Positions 6,386 to 10,399 of a stretch of 10,399 nucleotides of DNA are shown piece by piece. Positions within the stretch are counted from its first letter, which is position 1; each line of letters begins with the position of its first letter. The notes beneath the pieces are model-generated. The model was not told the DNA's origin and did no database searches. It saw nothing but the letters and a program-made list of their open reading frames with translations. The translations under genes were made by a program, and so were the position numbers. Origin of the DNA: an uncultured Eubacteriales bacterium (GTDB lineage Bacteria; Bacillota; Clostridia; Monoglobales; Monoglobaceae); assembly GCA_900545865.1 (NCBI GenBank), contig URAN01000079.1, positions 1-10,399 on the forward strand, read 5' to 3'.

Positions 6386-6478
6386 TGATAAATCATTTCC
6401 TTTCCGTCTTAGGCGCAATGAATTATGCACCCGATACAGTGATTTTGATACAGAAAGCCAAAAGAGTAATTCAGCTTT

Positions 6479-6501
6479 CGTATTATAATACGGTCAAACC
6501 G
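6479..6501. repeat. Palindromes upstream of cotJA
   Basis: CGTATTATAATACG (6479-6492) is a perfect 14-bp palindrome. It is followed by an interlocking short dyad, CGGT-CAA-ACCG (6491-6501). Both lie about 95-115 bp upstream of the cotJA start, in the 208-bp gap between cotJA and the tRNA terminator, so they could be an operator. No more specific call can be made. Confidence 0.4.
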
Positions 6502-6593
6502 TCCGATATGTGTCAAATAAGGCGGCGCAAAATTATGATAGGATAAGACAGAAGGGATAGCGAAAGGTGAATAACAGTGAATAATGAAAATAG

Positions 6594-6631
6594 AAAAAAT
6601 AAAAACGACAAGTACGAAAGTGCTTGTCGTT
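6594..6631 (-). terminator. Intrinsic terminator of the tRNA-Tyr transcript
   Basis: On the minus strand a 9-bp stem AACGACAAG (6631-6623) with CTTGTCGTT (6612-6604) begins 2 bp after the tRNA CCA end. It is followed by a T-rich run across 6605-6594. Confidence 0.88.
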
Positions 6632-6632
6632 C

Positions 6633-6717
6633 TGGTGGAGGGAGGTGGATTCGAACCACCGAAGCAAGAAGCAACAGATTTACAGTCTGCCCCCTTTGGC
6701 CACTCGGGAACCCCTCC
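6633..6717 (-). tRNA. tRNA-Tyr (anticodon GUA), CCA encoded
   Basis: Reading the minus strand from 6717, the acceptor GGAGGGG pairs with TCCCTCC near the 3' end (one G-U). The D arm contains GAGTGGCCAAAGGGG. The anticodon loop is CTGTAAA, with GTA at 6683-6681. A long class II variable arm (around TTGCTTCTTGCTTC) is typical of bacterial tRNA-Tyr. The T arm is GGTGGTTCGAATCCACC, the discriminator is A, and CCA is encoded (6635-6633). The 85-nt length including CCA fits. It decodes UAU and UAC. It is flanked by its own promoter and terminator, so it is a single-gene unit in the conserved chromosome. Confidence 0.96.
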
Positions 6718-6766
6718 GTATTAAATTGTGTTTTGCAAAACTCTCTCGTATTGCTGCAACTCTGAT

Positions 6767-6795
6767 AGTATACCACGTTTCAAAGTATTTGTCAA
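6767..6795 (-). promoter_or_regulatory. Promoter of tRNA-Tyr
   Basis: On the minus strand TTGACA (6795-6790) and TATACT (6772-6767) are spaced by 17 bp and lie about 50 bp before the mature tRNA 5' end. This is a near-consensus SigA promoter, as expected for a stable RNA gene. Confidence 0.88.
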
Positions 6796-6837
6796 CCCTT
6801 TTTTTCAATTTTTTTCAAATTTTTTTAAAAAAGTTAA

Positions 6838-6888
6838 TTTTCAAAGTAAATGCAACAGTAGAATTTAAAGTTGCATTTACTTTGAAAA
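6838..6888. repeat. Perfect 19-bp inverted repeat
   Basis: The left arm TTTTCAAAGTAAATGCAAC (6838-6856) is an exact inverse of the right arm (6870-6888), around a 13-bp AT-rich loop. It lies between the tRNA promoter and the relic mobile-element gene. The right arm runs into the relic's reading frame. On the minus strand the hairpin is followed by TTAACTTTTTT, so it could terminate minus-strand transcription, although the stem is AT-rich. It may instead be a scar of the element that once occupied the site. Confidence 0.75.
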
Positions 6889-7468
6889 GGATTATGAGAC
6901 ACAAGACCTCGCACTATCACTTGAAATATTTACAACAGGCTCGCTTGCCGCACGGCAGACGGAGCAGCCGCAGCGAGCCGAAGTTGAAGCAACCAAACAG
7001 GTTGAAAACACCTACTGTTCCGCTGTTGATACTGTTTACCAAAAAGGTAAACAGTTTGCGGAAAATAAGTTAAAACAGCACCGTCAGCAAGTGAAAACAA
7101 GGCAAAATCAAAACGCAGATACACCGCATACACCTCAAAGTGGCAATATTTCAGAGGTACGGAACACACCAAAGCAACCTAACAATGCACTGAAAACAAG
7201 AGTGAATACCTCTGTTTCCTCTGCTCCCACTCCAAAAATCAAAGAGCAAATCGCAAAGTGCAGCCGAATATCTTGGAGCAGCACTCAAACGGGAGATTTA
7301 TCCTTTTACGGTGATTTATCTCACGTCGGAATCGTTGCCGGAAAGGACGCTGGCGGAAAGGACGCTGCCGGGAACATTCTTGTTATCAACTCATCAAGCG
7401 GCGGGAATAATGTCGTTATCACAACAAACAGCGGCTTCGGTTTTGCGGCAAGACCGAGTGCGTATTAA
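6869..7468 (+). pseudogene. Decayed NlpC/P60-type gene of a Tn1549/CTn-like conjugative element
   Basis: An open frame starts after a stop at 6866-6868 with no credible ATG. The N-terminal part (LEIFTTGSLAARQTEQPQ, VYQKGKQFAENKLKQHRQQ, then a Pro/Thr/Asn-rich stretch) resembles the amino-terminal region of CD1108-family mobile-element proteins. The C-terminal part (GDLSFYGDLSHVGIVAG, NILVINSSSGGNNVVITTNS) resembles the end of their C40 peptidase domain, including the His of SHVGIV. The segment between them, with the catalytic Cys, is missing, so a large in-frame deletion has joined the two ends. A 15-bp tandem duplication adds a KDAGG repeat. Such peptidases help conjugation machinery through the cell wall; this copy should be inactive. 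The family is assigned from memory of its sequence style. Confidence 0.6.
7337..7366 (+). repeat. 15-bp tandem duplication inside the relic gene
   Basis: GCCGGAAAGGACGCT (7337-7351) is followed directly by GGCGGAAAGGACGCT (7352-7366), with 14 of 15 bases identical. It inserts five residues in frame into the loop after SHVGIVAG. Confidence 0.85.
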
Positions 7469-7489
7469 AAAATATAATCAATTTATATT
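7467..7489 (-). terminator. Weak candidate terminator between convergent genes
   Basis: On the minus strand AATATAA-ATTGA-TTATATT is followed by four T, 20 bp after the SLH gene stop codon. The stem is only 7 bp and all A-T, so it is marginal, but no better terminator is visible. Confidence 0.3.
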
Positions 7490-7508
7490 AATGCAGGAGT
7501 CAAAATTG

Positions 7509-9566
7509 CTATCGAGTAATTTTATTAAAGAAAGGCTCATTGCCGCTAAATACGGCAATGACTTGCTTATAGTCGAGCCGCCACGGAAAATGACCGCTGT
7601 TTACAGACTCTTGCAAATCTTCTATTTGGCTGTAAGACAAATTCTCGGCGTTTGATATATCATTTGATTTTGAAAAATTATTATATACTCTCACAAGCGT
7701 TGCAACAGCCTGTTCGGTGGTATATAACCCCTTTGGAGCAAATCTGTTATCGCCAATGCCCTGCATAATACCCATATTGCAGATGACTTGAATATCATTC
7801 ATTGCCCAATCGGAAATTTGCCCGCTGTCAGCAAAATCAAAGTATTGCGCCGTCGCATCCCAACCGGGATATATTTTGTTTATCAAACGATAAAGAATGG
7901 CTGCGGCTTCTTCGCGTGTAAGCGAATCGTTCGGAGCAAACTCCGTTTCGGATTTTCCTTTGACAATGCCCAATGCATTCAGCACTTCAATATGTTCATT
8001 ATCCGTATCGGTAAAAGGATTTTTTGCATAAATAGCAGTTAAACCATCGGAAAAGTTGTTTATGTAGTTAAATATAAGCTCGCAAAATTCCTCACGTGTA
8101 ATGAACGCCGTATAGTTGTAGTTTTCACTCGGCTGAATCAGGTTTATTTTTTCAGCCACTGCGACCGAATCTTTTGCCCACGGTGAAATAAATCCGGTAT
8201 ATTTTGCAACGCCGTAGTTTTCACCGTCCGAAACAATAAATCTGCCGTCATCTTTATAGCTCCACCAATTCAGTCCGGATTCCGAAGCCGGTTTCCATTT
8301 TGGGTTATCAATAACGACCTTTCCGCTTGTGTCAATGAATTTACCTGCTTCAATTTGAGCTATACCGCCGTAAAAGCCGTTTGACCAATCGCTTGGATTA
8401 AACATAACCTCACCGTTTTGGTTTATAACCTCGTGTGTCCACTTATCACCGATGCAGCTTGACGCAAATGCTAACCCTTCCGAAAATTGCGATACCATTC
8501 TATATTTAAAATCGGTAATTTCCCTGCCGCTTATGTCATAATATCCGCAGCGATCATATGATTTTTGAACAGAAACAATCCCCTCGGATATTCTCCATAT
8601 GTTTGTATTTTCAACGGGAATTACAATATTTCCGTCATAGCCGATAAGTCCGTATAAATATTCGTATTGCTCCCTGTCATCACGATTGTTTTTTTTCGAT
8701 ACCTTTATCAGTTTGTAATCTTCATATAACGTTTGCGGCTCTGATTCATCAAGCTGTTTTATAATTTTTCCGTATTTGTCTAAAAGACCGTATCGGACAG
8801 TTTCCTGTGCCGAGTCCTGTGTAACTTTGTATGCATTGATTTTTCCGTTGTCATTATGAAGCGGATATATCCCGTTATAAATGAAATCGGCAACAGTATT
8901 TCCGTCTTGGTCAATTAGACCGTATTTGCCGTTTGTCATTGCGATTGTAATTCTGCTTTCCGCATCTGCAAACGGATAGATTTTATCATATATCGGTTCG
9001 ATAACAGTATTAAAGCTGCTGTCAGCTGCGCCCCACTTTTCACCCTCTTTAAACAGCAGACGACCGCCTTCAAATGTGATTCCAAACCCTGCATTTTTAT
9101 ACGGCTTGAATTTTTCGTATGGCAATGTCTTGATAAGCTCACCCGTATATGTATACACTCCGAATTCACCTTCAAAATACGAAAGCGGTCTGCCGTCCTC
9201 ATTTGAATCCGTAAGATTTACAAGAACATATTCCGATATATTTATTATCCTTTTATCAAATTTACCGAGAACGGCTCCGTAAGGATTTATGATATAGTAT
9301 TGGGTATCCCTTCTCGCCTCTGCAACCTGTTCGTTGAAAAATGAACCTATATAATCATAGTCATCGGAAAGTTTTTGACCGTTCAAGTCATAAATTGCAC
9401 ATTTATCCTGCTTATCATAAGCAATATAGCAGTTTTGACATCGTTCAATCTTGGTATACTCCATCGGAAGTATGTATTCATAATTTTGTATCTTTTCTGC
9501 AAAAGCAGTTATTGCCATAGAGCAAAGAATTGTAATTGCCAAAATAATTGATAATAGTTTTTTCAT
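7509..9566 (-). CDS. Secreted WG-repeat protein with C-terminal S-layer homology domains
   Basis: The 685-residue product begins with a signal peptide (MKKLL, a hydrophobic core, then AFA before E24). Residues 50-460 hold degenerate WG-type beta repeats: AIYDLNGQKL, WGAADSSFNTVI, YGLIDQDGNTV, YGLLDKYGKII, YGLIGYDGNIVIP, CGYYDISGREI, EVINQNGEVM, FIDTSGKVVI and YGVAKYTG. Residues 486-632 carry S-layer homology units, with FITREEFCELI, a full unit ending FAPNDSLTREEAAAILYRL, and a further unit around MQGIGDNRFAPKGLYTTEQAVATLVRV. SLH domains bind pyruvylated secondary cell-wall polymer, so it should be displayed on the surface. The ligand of the WG part is unknown. The ATG at 9566 has AGGAGGA 7 bp upstream. 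It lies 23 bp after the DUF4829-like gene and is probably cotranscribed with it. Confidence 0.92.
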   Translation of the reverse strand: MKKLLSIILAITILCSMAITAFAEKIQNYEYILPMEYTKIERCQNCYIAYDKQDKCAIYDLNGQKLSDDYDYIGSFFNEQVAEARRDTQYYIINPYGAVLGKFDKRIINISEYVLVNLTDSNEDGRPLSYFEGEFGVYTYTGELIKTLPYEKFKPYKNAGFGITFEGGRLLFKEGEKWGAADSSFNTVIEPIYDKIYPFADAESRITIAMTNGKYGLIDQDGNTVADFIYNGIYPLHNDNGKINAYKVTQDSAQETVRYGLLDKYGKIIKQLDESEPQTLYEDYKLIKVSKKNNRDDREQYEYLYGLIGYDGNIVIPVENTNIWRISEGIVSVQKSYDRCGYYDISGREITDFKYRMVSQFSEGLAFASSCIGDKWTHEVINQNGEVMFNPSDWSNGFYGGIAQIEAGKFIDTSGKVVIDNPKWKPASESGLNWWSYKDDGRFIVSDGENYGVAKYTGFISPWAKDSVAVAEKINLIQPSENYNYTAFITREEFCELIFNYINNFSDGLTAIYAKNPFTDTDNEHIEVLNALGIVKGKSETEFAPNDSLTREEAAAILYRLINKIYPGWDATAQYFDFADSGQISDWAMNDIQVICNMGIMQGIGDNRFAPKGLYTTEQAVATLVRVYNNFSKSNDISNAENLSYSQIEDLQESVNSGHFPWRLDYKQVIAVFSGNEPFFNKITR

Positions 9567-9589
9567 TGTACTGTCCTCCTAATTCTTTA

Positions 9590-10399
9590 TCAATGCCCGA
9601 AAGAAGATATTTTCCAACCGGTGTTGTCAGATTCGTAAACCATAGTGCATATCCAATACTGACTTCCGTTTGAGATTGCTCCTTCCCGCACATATTCGGC
9701 GTCAAATGTTACCGTATAAGACTTATGCTTTTCGTCTGAATTTTTATTATCATGGGGTTTAATTTCCACATTTGAAATTGATTTTATATTGTCAATCCGT
9801 CTTTCATCGTCCTTAACAAAGGTTTTATTTGTCAGCGGCAAATGCGGAATACTGTCATATAATTCCGTATTTAACAGGTTCGACGTAACCCCACCGAACA
9901 TTGTAGTTTTTGCAATACATTGTATTGCTGTGTCTTCATCTTTTTCATTCAAAGCCTCACAATACATTTTAATGATTTCTTCGGGCGTTTTTGATTTCAT
10001 ATCATCTTCGGATTTCAGCAGAGGTACAATAAAGTCTGCAAAACTCATATTTGTTATTTCATCAAAGCTCTTTCCCGGTAAGCTGCAGGCATTTTCAACT
10101 TGATGCCGTCCTGTGCTTATAAACGCTCCTATAATTTCGTTTTCGTATTTAACAACGATACCTCTTGCGGTGGTTATGGGATAAAATTTTTCGGGCATAC
10201 CCTCACGAAGCTGATAAATGTCAACCGTTACAGCTTTTTCGGCATACTTGCTTAAATCAAGTCCAATATCCTTTGAAAGTTCATTGTTGTAGAGATAATA
10301 ATACTCATTTGCGGAAAAATCGCCAAACTCATTAAATTGCGGCAAAGTATCTGTAAGCGACGCAAGTTTATAATTTATATTCCAACCGTATTTTGCAAA
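9590..10399 (-). CDS. DUF4829-like protein, 5' end outside the window
   Basis: The frame is open to the window edge, giving 269 residues with the start missing. The C-terminal half, from KTPEEIIKMYCEALNEKDED through SISNVEIKP to SYTVTFDAEYVRE and WKISSFGH, has the helix-then-beta pattern of DUF4829, an NTF2-like domain common in clostridial lipoproteins. The N-terminal half (EYYYLYNNELSKDIGLDLSK, TVDIYQLREGMPEKFYP, GIVVKYENEIIGAFISTGRH) looks like a separate beta-rich domain I cannot name. A lipoprotein or signal peptide is expected upstream but not visible. It precedes the SLH protein gene by 23 bp on the same strand, so both may serve the envelope. Confidence 0.75.
   Translation of the reverse strand, partial: FAKYGWNINYKLASLTDTLPQFNEFGDFSANEYYYLYNNELSKDIGLDLSKYAEKAVTVDIYQLREGMPEKFYPITTARGIVVKYENEIIGAFISTGRHQVENACSLPGKSFDEITNMSFADFIVPLLKSEDDMKSKTPEEIIKMYCEALNEKDEDTAIQCIAKTTMFGGVTSNLLNTELYDSIPHLPLTNKTFVKDDERRIDNIKSISNVEIKPHDNKNSDEKHKSYTVTFDAEYVREGAISNGSQYWICTMVYESDNTGWKISSFGH

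Noticed and set aside
6420..6460. A possible SigE promoter for cotJA on the minus strand (TCAAAAT, 14 bp, CATAATTC)
   Set aside because: The -35-like box fits partly, but the -10-like box matches only about half of the CATACAAT consensus, so it is too weak to annotate.
6567..6584. Two GTGAATAA copies 10 bp apart near the tRNA terminator
   Set aside because: They are short, AT-rich and only two in number. This is not enough to call a repeat family or CRISPR-like array.
6633..6717. tRNA-Tyr as the integration site of the element
   Set aside because: The recombinase-proximal boundary is clearly inside cotJC, 800 bp away. The older CTn relic lies on the 5' side of the tRNA, not at the 3' end that integrases normally use.
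6624..7073. A 149-codon plus-strand frame covering the tRNA region and the start of the relic gene
   Set aside because: It runs antisense through tRNA-Tyr and lies out of frame with the recognisable CD1108-like sequence. It looks like a chance frame.

Overview
The window looks like a low-GC, endospore-forming member of the Clostridia, probably a gut relative of the Oscillospiraceae or Lachnospiraceae. The reasons are a cotJ spore-coat operon, Gram-positive ribosome binding sites, a secreted WG-repeat protein with S-layer homology domains, and a relic of a Tn1549/CTn-type conjugative element. No genus can be named from the sequence.

Positions 1 to about 5800 are one end of a mobile element, with every gene on the plus strand. 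A near-consensus promoter overlapped by an 11-bp dyad drives a toxin-antitoxin-like pair: a DUF3990-type ADP-ribosyltransferase-fold protein and a protein with a C-terminal XRE helix-turn-helix. A 17-bp gap with no terminator separates this pair from two tightly coupled genes. These are an unrecognised 301-residue protein with a faint DUF6414-like look, and a 514-residue ClpB-D2-like AAA+ ATPase whose N-terminus appears to be a tandem duplication of an unknown domain. Two intrinsic terminators close this block. A 53-residue protein and a 482-residue large serine recombinase follow, and the recombinase ends only about 20 bp before the element boundary.

The boundary is the most notable point. 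Reading leftward on the minus strand, cotJA, cotJB and the first 34 codons of cotJC are intact. Homology to CotJC then stops at the recombinase end of the element. The element therefore sits inside a spore-coat gene, as skin elements sit in sigK and SPbeta sits in spsM. Whether it is excised during sporulation cannot be seen here, because the other end lies outside the window.

Positions 6390 to 10399 are chromosomal flank. They hold a tRNA-Tyr(GUA) gene on the minus strand with its own promoter and terminator, a 19-bp perfect inverted repeat, and a decayed NlpC/P60-type gene of a CTn element. At the right end is a minus-strand pair: a DUF4829-like protein running off the edge, followed by the secreted WG-repeat/SLH protein.
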